A DNA stretch of 23,982 bases from DATEJJ01 sp039649115 (GCA_039649115.1 JBBWZQ010000018.1:1-23982); one strand, 5' to 3'; positions 13,671-22,140 are shown, counted from the first letter of the stretch. Notes: generated by a model from the sequence alone, not told the origin. Translations and numbers: made by a program.

Positions 13671-15140
13671 CTACCACTGCACCGCGATGTACTTGGTCTC
13701 CAGGTATTCGAGCAGCCCGTCGTGCCCGCCCTCGCGGCCCAGGCCGCTCTGCTTGACGCCGCCGAACGGCGCGGCCGGATCGGACACGAGCGCGCGGTTC
13801 AGCCCCACCATGCCGGACTCCAGCGCTTCGCCGACCCGCAGGCCGCGCGCGAGGTCGCCGGTGTAGACGTAGGCGACCAGCCCGTACATCGTGCGGTTGG
13901 CCTGCTCGACGGCTTCGGCCTCGGTGTCGAAGACGACGATCGGGGCGACCGGACCGAAGATCTCCTCGGCCAGGATCGCCGCGCCGGCCGGCACGTCGAC
14001 GAGCACCGTGGGCGGGTAGTAGAAGCCGCCGCCGTCCGGTGTGCTGCCGCCGGTGGCGATCCGGGCACCTGCCTCGACCGCGCCGCTGACCAACTCGTCG
14101 ACCTTGTCGCGGCCGGCCGCGTTGACGAGCGGACCGAGCGTCACCCCGTCGGCCAGGCCGGGCCCCATCCGGACCGCGCCCATGGCCTGGGCGAAGCCCG
14201 CCACGAACCGCTCGGCGATGCCCCGTTGCACGTAGAAGCGGTTGGCCGCGGTGCACGCCTCGCCGCCGTTGCGCATCTTGGCCAGCATCGCACCGGCGAT
14301 CGCGGCGTCCAGGTCGGCATCGTCGAACACCAGGAACGGCGCGTTGCCGCCCAGTTCCATGGAGGTGCTCAGCACGCAGTCCGCCGCCTCGTGCAGCAGC
14401 CGCTGGCCGACCTCGGTGGAGCCGGTGAAGGACAGCTTGCGTACCCGGGGATCGTGCAGCATCGCGGAGACCACCGGGCCGGACCGCCGGGACGGCAGCA
14501 CGTTGACCACGCCGTCGGGCACCCCGGCCTCGGCCAGGATGCCGGCCACCGCCAGCGCGGTCAGCGGCGTCTCCGAGGCGGGCTTGAGGATCACCGGGCA
14601 GCCCGCGGCGAGCGCCGGGCCGATCTTCCGGGTGGCCATCGCGGCCGGGAAGTTCCATGGCGTCACCAGTACCGAGACGCCGATCGGCTGGCGTAGCACG
14701 AGAATGCGGTTGGTGCCGGCCGGCGCGGTCTGCACCTCGCCGGTCGCCCGTACCGCCTCCTCGGAGTACCAGCGGAAGAACTCGGCGGCGTAGCCGACCT
14801 CGCCCCGCGCGTCCGGCAGCGCCTTGCCGTTCTCCAGCACGATCAGCCGGGCCAGGTCCTCGGCGCGCGCCGTCATCAACTCGTACGCCCGCCGCAGCAC
14901 CTCGCCCCGCTGGCGCGGTGCGGTGGCCGCCCAGCCGGGCAGCGCGCCGGCCGCCGCGGTCACCGCCGCCAGCCCGTCCTCGACGCTGGCGTCGGCGACG
15001 GTGGCCAGTGACTCCCCGGTGGCCGGGTCGACCACGTCGATGCGGCGCCCGTCGCTGGCGGCCAGCCACCGGCCGCCGATGAACAGTTCCGTGGGTACGC
15101 CCGCCAGCATCTGCGCGACGCCTGTCTGCGTGGTGGTCAC
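13671..15140 (-). CDS. NAD(P)-dependent aldehyde dehydrogenase, succinate-semialdehyde dehydrogenase type
   Basis: Oxidises an aldehyde to a carboxylic acid; 489 residues, full length for the ALDH superfamily. Oxyanion Asn163 is in TPWNFP, general base Glu262 in MELGGNAPF and catalytic Cys296 in GGEACTAANR. KLSFTGSTEVG is the cofactor-fold motif. The closest family is the GabD-like succinate/glutarate semialdehyde dehydrogenases, but related semialdehydes cannot be excluded. The ATG at 15140 follows AAGGAGA at good spacing, and the gap to the M24 gene is 15 bp. It is the last gene of the eight-gene operon and probably oxidises the aldehyde produced by the preceding dehydrogenase or hydrolase. 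Expression should follow the LacI-controlled promoter upstream of the binding-protein gene. Confidence 0.9.
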   Translation of the reverse strand: MTTTQTGVAQMLAGVPTELFIGGRWLAASDGRRIDVVDPATGESLATVADASVEDGLAAVTAAAGALPGWAATAPRQRGEVLRRAYELMTARAEDLARLIVLENGKALPDARGEVGYAAEFFRWYSEEAVRATGEVQTAPAGTNRILVLRQPIGVSVLVTPWNFPAAMATRKIGPALAAGCPVILKPASETPLTALAVAGILAEAGVPDGVVNVLPSRRSGPVVSAMLHDPRVRKLSFTGSTEVGQRLLHEAADCVLSTSMELGGNAPFLVFDDADLDAAIAGAMLAKMRNGGEACTAANRFYVQRGIAERFVAGFAQAMGAVRMGPGLADGVTLGPLVNAAGRDKVDELVSGAVEAGARIATGGSTPDGGGFYYPPTVLVDVPAGAAILAEEIFGPVAPIVVFDTEAEAVEQANRTMYGLVAYVYTGDLARGLRVGEALESGMVGLNRALVSDPAAPFGGVKQSGLGREGGHDGLLEYLETKYIAVQW

Positions 15141-15155
15141 GACTGCATCTCCTTG

Positions 15156-16406
15156 TCAGTACCGGTTCGCGACGAACAGTTCCTCGGCCGGGAACAGGGT
15201 GAGCAGGCTGGCTCCGTCGGCGGTGACCACGACCTCCTCCTCGATCCTGGCCGCGGAGTACCCGTCGTCGGCCGGGCAGTACGTCTCCAGCGCGAAGACC
15301 ATCCCCTCGCGCAACTCCACCGGGTGCTCCAGCGAGTTGAGCCGGGAGATGATCGGCCGCTCGTGCAGGCCCAGCCCCAACCCGTGGCCGAACTGCAGGC
15401 CGAACGCGGCCATCTCGTCCTCGAAGCCGAACTCCGGTGCCGCCGGCCACAGCCGGGCGATCTGGTCGGTCGTGGTGCCGGGGCGCACCAGCTCGATGGC
15501 GGCGTCGATCCATTCCCGGGCCCGGGTGTACGCGTCGCGCTGCGCCGGCGTGGCCCGGCCGACCGCGAAGGTCCGGTAGTAACAGGTCCGGTATCCGTTA
15601 AATGATTGAATGATATCGAAGTATGCCTGGTCGCCCGGCCGGATCATCCGGTCGGAGAAGTTGTGCGGGTGCGGGTTGCACCGCTCCCCGGAGACCGCGT
15701 TGATCGCCTCCACGTCGTCCGAGCCCATCTCGTACAGCCGCTTGTTGGCCAGCGCGACGATCTCGTTCTCCCGGACGCCGGGCTTGAGTGCCTCGGAGAT
15801 GTCCTGGTAGACACCGTCCACCATGGCGGCCGCGGTGGACAGCAGCATGATCTCGTCCGGCGACTTGAGCAGGCGGGCGTCCAGCATCACCTGCTGGGCG
15901 TCCCGCACCTCGATGCCCACCCGCTGCAACTCCAGGAACATCGGCGTCTCGGCGATGTCCACCCCGAGCGGCATGCCCGCCACGCCGTGCTCGGCCAGGA
16001 TCGTGCGGATCTCGGCGACCGCGAGCTCGATGAGCCCGGCGTCGGGTGCCACCGCGCCGCGCAGCCCGAGCATCCCGGCCCGGCTGTCGTCCGGCCGGAT
16101 CCACGGCGCGTACAGCTTGTGGTGCTTGGCCGCCGAACCGAAGTCCCACACCACCGGCTCGCCGGACCGGGTCAGCAGGGTGTACCGGGCAACCTTGTCC
16201 CGGGCCCACTCCCCGATCATCGTGGCCGACACGTACCGGATGTTGTTGATGTCGAACAGCAGCAGCGCGCCGAGTTCCGAGTCGGCCAGCGCGGCCCGCG
16301 CCCGGTCCAGCCGGTACCGGCGCAGCCGCGCGAAGTCGACCCGCTCCTCGAAGTCGACCGCCATGCGGCCGGGGCTGGCCGGGACACGACCGGATACTGC
16401 GGGCAT
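15156..16406 (-). CDS. M24-family (creatinase/Xaa-Pro aminopeptidase fold) hydrolase with an altered metal site
   Basis: A 416-residue protein with the two-domain creatinase/prolidase architecture: an N-terminal domain (about 25-175) and a C-terminal pita-bread domain (about 180-410). Of the five usual metal ligands, Asp264 (AYFDII), His341 (QFGHGLGLGLHERP), Glu374 (FALETY) and Glu390 (ARIEEEVVV) are present. The second Asp, normally in a GYxxDxxRTF pattern, is Cys275 (GYRTCYYRTF). It may bind one metal or none; creatinase itself is a metal-free C-N hydrolase of this fold. ATG at 16406, not the in-frame TTG at 16424, because GAGGAGG lies five bases ahead. Placed in an import/catabolism operon, it more likely hydrolyses a small imported molecule than peptides (inference). 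Confidence 0.87.
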   Translation of the reverse strand: MPAVSGRVPASPGRMAVDFEERVDFARLRRYRLDRARAALADSELGALLLFDINNIRYVSATMIGEWARDKVARYTLLTRSGEPVVWDFGSAAKHHKLYAPWIRPDDSRAGMLGLRGAVAPDAGLIELAVAEIRTILAEHGVAGMPLGVDIAETPMFLELQRVGIEVRDAQQVMLDARLLKSPDEIMLLSTAAAMVDGVYQDISEALKPGVRENEIVALANKRLYEMGSDDVEAINAVSGERCNPHPHNFSDRMIRPGDQAYFDIIQSFNGYRTCYYRTFAVGRATPAQRDAYTRAREWIDAAIELVRPGTTTDQIARLWPAAPEFGFEDEMAAFGLQFGHGLGLGLHERPIISRLNSLEHPVELREGMVFALETYCPADDGYSAARIEEEVVVTADGASLLTLFPAEELFVANRY

Positions 16407-16411
16407 TGGCG

Positions 16412-16418
16412 CCTCCTC
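16412..16418 (-). promoter_or_regulatory. Ribosome-binding site fixing the M24 start
   Basis: GAGGAGG on the minus strand, five bases before the ATG at 16406, overlaps the stop codon of the upstream dehydrogenase gene. It excludes the TTG at 16424 and suggests translational coupling. Confidence 0.75.
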
Positions 16419-17358
16419 AAGCAACCGGCTCGGCCGGGGACAGCCCGTCGTGCACCGGCACGCGCTCCGGATCCAGTTCGACGCCGGCGCTGCGCGCCTG
16501 TTCCACGATGAGCGCGGCGAAGTCCTCGTCCCGGTGGCCGCGGCCGACCGCCGCCTGCACCAGGTGGTAGGTTGCCGCGGCGACCGGCAACGGTACCTCC
16601 AGCTCGCGGGCCGCGGCCAGGCCGAGGTCGAAGTCCTTGCGCAGCAGGTCGGTGGTGAACGTCGGGGTCAGGTCCAGGTTGACCAGCGCCGGCGTCTTGT
16701 ACCGGCTGAACACCGAGCCGAGCACCGACCCGTTGATGAACTCTAGGAAGGCCGCCCGCGAGACGCCGCCGCGCTGGGCGAGCACGGTCACCTCGGCCAG
16801 CGACTGGGTCACCACGCCGAGCAGGATGTTGTGCGCCAGCTTGACGAACCTGGCGAGGTCCTGCTCCCCCATGTAGGTCACTGAGCCGCCGATCAGGTGC
16901 AGCAGCGGCTCGACCGCCCGGAAGGCCTCCGGTGGGCCGGACACCGCGATGGACAGCTTGCCGGCCCGTACCACTTTGGCATTTCCGCTGACCGGCGCGG
17001 CCAGCAGCGTCGTGCCACGCTCGGCCGCGGCCTGCCGGATGCGCTCCGACGTTTCCGCCGAGACGGTGCTGGAATCCACCAGGTAGGCCGGCGCGGTCTG
17101 CTGGCACAGCAGGCCGCCCTCGCCGAGGGTCACCCGCAGCAGCGACTCGTCCGCGGACAGCGTGGTGAACACCACGTCCAACCCGGCCAGCTCGGCGACC
17201 TCGTCCACCACCTTCGCGCCGCCGGCCGCCAGGTCCTCGGCCTTGGCCCGGGTGCGGTTCCACACGTGCACGCCCTGCCCGGCCGCCAGTAACCGTTCGA
17301 CCATCGCGCGGCCCATGCGCCCGGTGCCTATCCATCCGACAGAGGAGCGCTCAGCCAT
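16417..17358 (-). CDS. 3-hydroxyisobutyrate-dehydrogenase-family NAD(P)-dependent oxidoreductase
   Basis: A 313-residue beta-hydroxyacid dehydrogenase. The N-terminal Rossmann fold has GWIGTGRMGRAM (8-19). APVSGNAKVVRAG (121-133) corresponds to the substrate-binding loop. Catalytic Lys173 and Asn177 are in FVKLAHNILLG. The family reversibly oxidises 3- or 4-hydroxyacids to semialdehydes (3-hydroxyisobutyrate, tartronate semialdehyde, glyoxylate/succinic semialdehyde reductases); the exact substrate cannot be told. The ATG at 17358 has AAAGGA six bases upstream. The start overlaps the end of the LivF-type gene by eight bases and the stop is ten bases from the M24 gene. With the aldehyde dehydrogenase it could form a hydroxyacid, semialdehyde, acid sequence. 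Confidence 0.88.
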   Translation of the reverse strand: MAERSSVGWIGTGRMGRAMVERLLAAGQGVHVWNRTRAKAEDLAAGGAKVVDEVAELAGLDVVFTTLSADESLLRVTLGEGGLLCQQTAPAYLVDSSTVSAETSERIRQAAAERGTTLLAAPVSGNAKVVRAGKLSIAVSGPPEAFRAVEPLLHLIGGSVTYMGEQDLARFVKLAHNILLGVVTQSLAEVTVLAQRGGVSRAAFLEFINGSVLGSVFSRYKTPALVNLDLTPTFTTDLLRKDFDLGLAAARELEVPLPVAAATYHLVQAAVGRGHRDEDFAALIVEQARSAGVELDPERVPVHDGLSPAEPVA

Positions 17359-18112
17359 GGTCGATCCTTTCGTTGGGGACCTGCGGTGCGATGCCGGCGC
17401 CGAGGTACAGCCGGGCCACCTCGGGGTCGTCGAGCAACTTCTCCGCCCGGGCGACGAGCCGCACCACGCCCGCCTCCAGGACCGCGCCGGAATCGGAGGC
17501 GGCCAGGCCGGACCGCGCGTTCTGCTCGACCAACAGGATGGTACGGCCGCTGCCGGCCAGCGTACGGATGCTCTCGAAGACCAGCCGCCGGGACTTGGGG
17601 TCCAGCCCGATCGAGGGCTCGTCGAGCAGCACCAGAGCGGGGTCCAGGACCAGGGTGCGGGCGAGCTCGACCTGCTTCTGCTCGCCACCGGACAGCGAGC
17701 CGGCGTGCGCGCCGGCCCGCCTGGCGCAGATCGGGAACGCGGCCACCGCCTGCTCGACCCGGGCGCGGACCACCTTGGCGTCCTTGAGCACGTAGCCGCC
17801 CATGAGCAGGTTGTCCCACACCGTCATGGCCGGGAAGAGGCTGCGCTCCTGCGGCACGTGCACGATGCCCAGCAGCAGCCGGGCCCGCGGACTGAGCCGG
17901 CCGATGTCCCGGTCCCGGAAGACCACCTGGCCGCCGCTGGGCCGCAGCAGGCCGCTGACCGTCTTGAGCACAGTGGACTTTCCCGCGCCGTTGGGCCCGA
18001 TCAGGCAGGTGACCGCGCCCTCCTCGATGGTCAGGTCGACGCCCTTGAGGATGTCGCCGGCGCCGTAGCCGGCGACCACACCGGACAGGCGCAGGATTCC
18101 CGAGGCACCCAT
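17351..18112 (-). CDS. livF: Branched-chain-amino-acid-type ABC transporter ATPase (LivF-type)
   Basis: A 253-residue ATPase. Walker A is GPNGAGKST, the Q-loop region is HVPQERSLFPAMTVWDNL (typical of LivF, which has PQ-R-F), the signature is LSGGEQKQVELA and Walker B is ALVLLDEPSIGLDP, followed by the H-loop position in ILLVEQNAR, where Glu/Gln replaces His as usual in LivF. The ATG at 18112 was chosen because it has GGGAG five bases upstream and lies one base after the LivG stop; upstream codons in this frame are unlike the family. It energises the LivH/LivM channel together with LivG. The symbol gives family position, not proven substrate. Confidence 0.92.
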   Translation of the reverse strand: MGASGILRLSGVVAGYGAGDILKGVDLTIEEGAVTCLIGPNGAGKSTVLKTVSGLLRPSGGQVVFRDRDIGRLSPRARLLLGIVHVPQERSLFPAMTVWDNLLMGGYVLKDAKVVRARVEQAVAAFPICARRAGAHAGSLSGGEQKQVELARTLVLDPALVLLDEPSIGLDPKSRRLVFESIRTLAGSGRTILLVEQNARSGLAASDSGAVLEAGVVRLVARAEKLLDDPEVARLYLGAGIAPQVPNERIDHG

Positions 18113-18113
18113 C

Positions 18114-18845
18114 TCAACTCCCGAGGTAGGCATCGAGGACCAGCGGGTTCTGCTGTACCTGCGGCGGCGCGCCCTGGAATATCGGCCGGCCGGCGTCCAG
18201 CACGATGATCGGATCACACAGCCGCATGACGAACTGCAGGTCGTGCTCGACGATGAGGAAGGTGACGCCGGCCGCGTGACGCTCCCTGATGTGCTGTTCC
18301 ATCGTGTCCACGAGTACCGGGTTGACTCCGGCGGTCGGCTCGTCGAGCATGACCAGGCGCGGCGAGCTCATCAGCACGGCGGCGAACTCCAGCAGCTTGC
18401 GCTGCCCGTAGGACAGCTCGGCGGCGAGCAGGTCGGCGACCCCGGCCAGCCGGAACTCGGCCAGCAGGTGCCCGGCCCGCTCGCGGTCGGCGCGCCGGAT
18501 CCGTGGCGCGCCGAGCTGCCACCACCGGTACCCGCCGGCCACCACCAGGTTCTCCACCACGGTCAGCTGCGGGAACACCCGCGCCTGCTGGAAGGTGCGG
18601 GACAGCCCGTGCCGGTACAGCCGGCCGGTGCCGTGGCGGGTGACGTCGCGCCCAGCGAACGTGACCCGGCCGGCATCCGGCTTCAGGTACCCGGTGACGA
18701 TGTTGAACAGGGTGGTCTTCCCGGATCCGTTGGGCCCGATCAGCGCGGTGACGGTACCCTCGCCGACCGACAGCGAGCAGTCGTCGACCGCGCGCACCCC
18801 ACCGAACACCTTGCGGACGCCGGACACGGCAAGCAGATCGGTCAT
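18114..18845 (-). CDS. livG: Branched-chain-amino-acid-type ABC transporter ATPase (LivG-type)
   Basis: A 243-residue ATPase partner of LivF. Walker A is GPNGSGKTTLFN, the Q-loop is SRTFQQARVFPQLTVVENL, the signature is the LivG-type LSYGQRKLLEFA, Walker B is RLVMLDEPTAGVNP and the H-loop is LIVEHDLQFVM. GHGLSRTFQ-like and NIVTGYLKPDAG segments are typical. Its ATG overlaps the LivM stop as ATGA, so translation is coupled. The length is slightly short but complete for the family. Confidence 0.93.
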   Translation of the reverse strand: MTDLLAVSGVRKVFGGVRAVDDCSLSVGEGTVTALIGPNGSGKTTLFNIVTGYLKPDAGRVTFAGRDVTRHGTGRLYRHGLSRTFQQARVFPQLTVVENLVVAGGYRWWQLGAPRIRRADRERAGHLLAEFRLAGVADLLAAELSYGQRKLLEFAAVLMSSPRLVMLDEPTAGVNPVLVDTMEQHIRERHAAGVTFLIVEHDLQFVMRLCDPIIVLDAGRPIFQGAPPQVQQNPLVLDAYLGS

Positions 18846-19879
18846 TGCCGCACCACCTCCACACTGTCCACAAGGGATGGCGATCGGTCAGGGTTCGCGA
18901 TGCTCGCCCGGCGGCGCCGGCGCCGCAGCCGTTCAGCGACCGTGGGCAGGATCCCGCGCGGCAGCACCAGGATAATCAACAGGAACACCAGGGCGTACGC
19001 GATGAGATAGAACTGGCTGGCGCCGAGCTGGTAGGCGAGGTACTGCTGACCGGTCTCCAGGATGATGGCGCCCAGCACCGGCCCCCAGAGGGTGGCCCGG
19101 CCACCGAGAAACGTCATCAGCACGATCGCGATCGTGATCAGCGGGTCCACCGCGAACTGCGGATAGATGACACCCACCTGGTAGTACGCCCACACCGCGC
19201 CCACCATCGCGGTGAGTCCGACGCTGACCGAGAACGCGAGCACCTTCACCCCGCCCGCCGCGACCCCGATCCCGCGCGCCTTGTCCTCGTCGGCGCGTAC
19301 CGCCGCCAGTGCCAGACCCACCTTGCTGCGCATCGTCGCGTAGGTCAGCAGCATCGCCAGCGCCAGCAGGATGAGCAGCACGTAGTAGAACGGCAGCTCG
19401 AAGGTTGCCGCGGGAAACGGCGCGACCGGGAACGAGAGTCCCTGCGCGCCGCCGGTGAGACTGTGCAGGTTGAAGGCGAGCGTCTGGACGACGAACAGCA
19501 GCGTGATCGTGACGATCGCGAACACGTCCGCCCGGGTGCGCATCGCGATCGCGGCGACCGGCGCGCCCAGCAACGCACCGATCACGCCGATGACGGGCAG
19601 CCACACGAACGGCACGTACCCGTTGGTGAGCTGCTGGTTGTGCAGGATCATCGCGAACGCGTACGCGCCGATGCCGAAGAACGCCGCGTGCCCGAGCGAC
19701 GGGTACCCGGCCAGCCCGCCCACCAGGTTCCACGCGCTGGCCATCGCCGCGAACATCAGTACGAAGACGAGCATGTTCAACACCCAGTGCTGCAGGCCGA
19801 ACAGCGGCACCACGGCCAGGACGCCGACGAACAGGCCACCCCGGGCCGCGGGCAGCAGCCTTGCCGCAAGAGGGCTCAT
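18842..19879 (-). CDS. livM: Branched-chain-amino-acid-type ABC transporter permease (LivM-type)
   Basis: A 345-residue integral membrane permease with about nine to ten helices. The hallmark is YPSLGHAAFFGIGAYAF near residue 60, followed by long hydrophobic segments and the EAA-like cytoplasmic loop SKVGLALAAVRADEDKARG. A second family motif is GVIYPQFAVDPLITIAI. The C-terminus is strongly basic (RLRRRRRRAS) and probably cytoplasmic. The ATG at 19879 overlaps the LivH stop as ATGA. It pairs with LivH to form the pore. Confidence 0.92.
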   Translation of the reverse strand: MSPLAARLLPAARGGLFVGVLAVVPLFGLQHWVLNMLVFVLMFAAMASAWNLVGGLAGYPSLGHAAFFGIGAYAFAMILHNQQLTNGYVPFVWLPVIGVIGALLGAPVAAIAMRTRADVFAIVTITLLFVVQTLAFNLHSLTGGAQGLSFPVAPFPAATFELPFYYVLLILLALAMLLTYATMRSKVGLALAAVRADEDKARGIGVAAGGVKVLAFSVSVGLTAMVGAVWAYYQVGVIYPQFAVDPLITIAIVLMTFLGGRATLWGPVLGAIILETGQQYLAYQLGASQFYLIAYALVFLLIILVLPRGILPTVAERLRRRRRRASIANPDRSPSLVDSVEVVRQ

Positions 19880-20754
19880 ATGGCCCCCCGGCCGACGGTG
19901 CCGAACAGTCCCTGCGGCCGGATCAGCAGCACCAGCAGGAGGATCACGAAGAACGTCATCTCCGACCAGGACGGCGACACCGTGGACGCGACCACGGCCG
20001 AGGAGGTCGCCACGATGACCGCCGCGATCACCGCGCCGCCGACGCTGCCCAGCCCGCCGAGCACCACAATGGACAGTAGCCGGGAGATCAGGTCGTAGTG
20101 GCTGCCGGCGTTGAACGGGTACAGCAGGCCGTAGACCGAGCCGGCGGCGGCCGCGGTCGCCGCACCCAGGCCGAAGCCGAGGGCGGAGACCCGCTGCGCC
20201 TGCACGCCGAGCAGTTGCGCCGATTCGGGATTCTGCACGGTGGCCCGCACCGCGCGGCCGAACCTGGTGCGGTGCAGCAACAGCATCAGCAACCCGAGGG
20301 CGGCCAGGGACAGCACGAAGGCCCAGAACCGCACGACGGTGATCTGGTACCCGAACACCGTCCAGCTGGCATTGGCATAGCTGGTGTTGATGCTGCGCCG
20401 GGTGGTGCTCCAGACGACACCGATGACGCCCTCGACCAGCAGGGCCACCGCGAAGGTCACCAGCAGGCTCAGCTCGGCCTTGTCCTCGCGGCGCAGCGGG
20501 CGCAGGAACGCCAACTGCACGCCGACCCCGAGGCCGAACATGGCCACCGTGGTCACCGGTATCGCGAGGAACGGGTCCAGACCGAACGAGGTGAACAACT
20601 GGTACGCCAGGTAGGCGCCCAGGATCACCATCGCACCCTGCGCCAGGTTGACGACCTTCATGATGCCGAAGATGAGGGTCTGGCCGGAGGCCATCAGCGC
20701 GTACACGCCTCCGGTCAGCACCCCCAGGATCAGCCCTTGGATCAGGGCGTGCAT
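19876..20754 (-). CDS. livH: Branched-chain-amino-acid-type ABC transporter permease (LivH-type)
   Basis: A 292-residue permease with about eight helices. LMASGQTLIFGIMKVVNLAQ is the LivH hallmark (NLAHG in most members, NLAQG here), and RAVRATVQNPESAQLLGVQ is the cytoplasmic coupling loop. The ATG at 20754 was chosen because it starts at the first transmembrane helix; the preceding codons are Arg/Pro-rich and overlap the binding-protein gene. It begins seven bases after the binding-protein stop, with no strong ribosome-binding site, suggesting coupled translation. Overlaps LivM by four bases. Confidence 0.92.
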   Translation of the reverse strand: MHALIQGLILGVLTGGVYALMASGQTLIFGIMKVVNLAQGAMVILGAYLAYQLFTSFGLDPFLAIPVTTVAMFGLGVGVQLAFLRPLRREDKAELSLLVTFAVALLVEGVIGVVWSTTRRSINTSYANASWTVFGYQITVVRFWAFVLSLAALGLLMLLLHRTRFGRAVRATVQNPESAQLLGVQAQRVSALGFGLGAATAAAAGSVYGLLYPFNAGSHYDLISRLLSIVVLGGLGSVGGAVIAAVIVATSSAVVASTVSPSWSEMTFFVILLLVLLIRPQGLFGTVGRGAI

Positions 20755-20761
20755 GCGGCTG

Positions 20762-22015
20762 TCACCCACCCCACGCGGGCTTGGGGAACAGCGGGCTGGC
20801 CTGCGCCACACCGGCCGGGAACACCGGCGTCAGCTTGCCGCCCTGCCACTGGATCAGGTTGAAGCTGCCGTCCGGCGCGCCGGTCGCGTCCCAGCTCAGG
20901 TCGCCCAGCAGCGTCGGCCAGCGGCCCTGGTGCAGGGTCGAGATGATGGTCGCGTTGTCAATCTTCCCGGTCTTCGCGGCCACCGCCTCGACGAGCTGCC
21001 CGGCGGCGTACGCCTCGGCGCTCGTGTTGTCGATGGTGTCCACGGTGCCGCCGTAGGCCTTGACGTACGCGGCCGCGAACACCGCGCTGCCGGCCGCCTT
21101 GGTGCTCGGGAACCAGTCACCCGAGGACATGATGCCCTGCGTGTTTCCGGCACCCACCTTGTCGGGGAACTCCACCGGCGAGTTGGCGCCATTGGACAGG
21201 AACATGAACTTGGGGCTGAACTTCAACTGCACCAGGCTCTTGACCTGACCGTACGCGTCCTCGCTCTGGGTACCGCCGACCAGTACGTCCGGCTTCGCCG
21301 CCGCCACCTTCGCCATGATCGGCGCGAAGTCCTGCGTCTCGGCGGGGTAGACCTGCTTGTACACCGTCTTGATCCCGGCCGCCTCGAACCTGGCGCGGAC
21401 GTCCTCCGCCACCGGGGTGGCGAACGGGTCGTCCAGTTCGGTGTAGGCGGCCGTCGCCGGGCGCTGCGCCGCGGGCAGCGAGAGGACCCAGTCGGCGAAC
21501 ACGTCGCCCTGCTTGACCACCGGCGCCGGCTGGACGAAGAACAGGTTGTCCAGCTTCTGCTCGAACACCTTGGGACCGCCGCCGGCCGGCTCCAGGAACG
21601 CGTACCCGTACCGCTTGGCCACCTGGGAGGCCGGCACGGTCAGCAGGCTGGAGAACGGCCCGAAGATCAGATCGACCTTGTCCTTGTTGATCAGGTTCTG
21701 GTAGTTGGTCACCACCTGGTTCGTGCTGGACGTGTCGTCCACAATCTTGAGTTGGACCTGGCGGCCGAGCACGCCGCCCTTGGCGTTGACGCCGCTGGCC
21801 CACAGCTCGTAGCCGTTCTTGACCGCCTTGCCGGAGTCGGCGAAGTCGCCGGTGAGCGATACCGAGGCACCGATCACCAAGGGAGCCTTGGTGCCGGCCG
21901 AGGCGCCGGCACCCGTGTTGTTCGAGTTGGACGCACAGGCGGTGAGGGCCACCGCCAGCAAGGACACCGTGCTCGTGACGGTGCCTGCCCGCCACAAACG
22001 ATTGTATTTCGACAT
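20762..22015 (-). CDS. Branched-chain-amino-acid-type ABC transporter substrate-binding lipoprotein
   Basis: A 417-residue periplasmic-binding-protein type I (LivJ/LivK-like, Peripla_BP_6) lipoprotein. The signal ends in lipobox ALTAC with Cys27, followed by an Asn/Ser/Gly-rich linker. The mature domain begins APLVIGASVSLTGDFADSG, the family's first-strand motif, and continues KGGVLGRQVQLKIVDDTS and VDLIFGPFSSLLTVPAS. GGTQSEDAYGQVKSL belongs to the second lobe. The ATG at 22015 has GGAGGAG upstream. It is the first gene of the operon. A LacI-type operator copy lies within codons 4-7. Members of this family bind amino acids, amides, urea and aromatic acids, so leucine is not implied. Confidence 0.92.
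   Translation of the reverse strand: MSKYNRLWRAGTVTSTVSLLAVALTACASNSNNTGAGASAGTKAPLVIGASVSLTGDFADSGKAVKNGYELWASGVNAKGGVLGRQVQLKIVDDTSSTNQVVTNYQNLINKDKVDLIFGPFSSLLTVPASQVAKRYGYAFLEPAGGGPKVFEQKLDNLFFVQPAPVVKQGDVFADWVLSLPAAQRPATAAYTELDDPFATPVAEDVRARFEAAGIKTVYKQVYPAETQDFAPIMAKVAAAKPDVLVGGTQSEDAYGQVKSLVQLKFSPKFMFLSNGANSPVEFPDKVGAGNTQGIMSSGDWFPSTKAAGSAVFAAAYVKAYGGTVDTIDNTSAEAYAAGQLVEAVAAKTGKIDNATIISTLHQGRWPTLLGDLSWDATGAPDGSFNLIQWQGGKLTPVFPAGVAQASPLFPKPAWGG
21994..22005. promoter_or_regulatory. LacI-type operator copy inside the binding-protein gene
   Basis: ACAAACGATTGT fits RCAAWCGATTGY, shared with two sites upstream. Its centre is 101 bp from the promoter-proximal copy at 22095-22106, a distance compatible with repressor looping or a transcription roadblock. 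Confidence 0.6.
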
Positions 22016-22094
22016 CGCCCGTTCTCCTCCATCGCAACGGTCAGGAGACCCGAGGGGCTGACCCAAAACCAGTCCGGCCAGCCGAGCAGGCTTC

Positions 22095-22106
22095 ACAATC
22101 GATTGC
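22095..22106. promoter_or_regulatory. LacI-type operator at the predicted start of the liv-type operon
   Basis: ACAATCGATTGC contains the perfect palindrome CAATCGATTG with the central CG typical of LacI-family sites. It lies immediately downstream of the -10 element and covers the expected transcription start, the classical position for repression. Confidence 0.75.
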
Positions 22107-22110
22107 GGAA

Positions 22111-22140
22111 ATCATGCTGCCGGGCGGCCGAGCATGTCAA
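22111..22140 (-). promoter_or_regulatory. Promoter of the eight-gene liv-type operon
   Basis: On the minus strand a perfect TTGACA (22140-22135) is followed after 18 bp by CATGAT (22116-22111, four of six consensus). Predicted start is near 22104, giving a leader of about 90 nt. This is the only consensus -35 in the 305-bp divergent gap. The rest of that gap, apart from the three operators, shows nothing I can name. Confidence 0.65.

Noticed and set aside
15156..16406. DMSP lyase (DddP) or ectoine hydrolase (DoeA) identity for the M24 enzyme
   Set aside because: The metal-site pattern GYRTCYYRTF does not match the DddP pattern I know, and ectoine-pathway partner genes are missing.
13671..22015. 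Assignment of the importer to leucine/isoleucine/valine
   Set aside because: Liv-type families transport many substrates, and the catabolic genes in the operon do not include branched-chain keto-acid or acyl-CoA enzymes.
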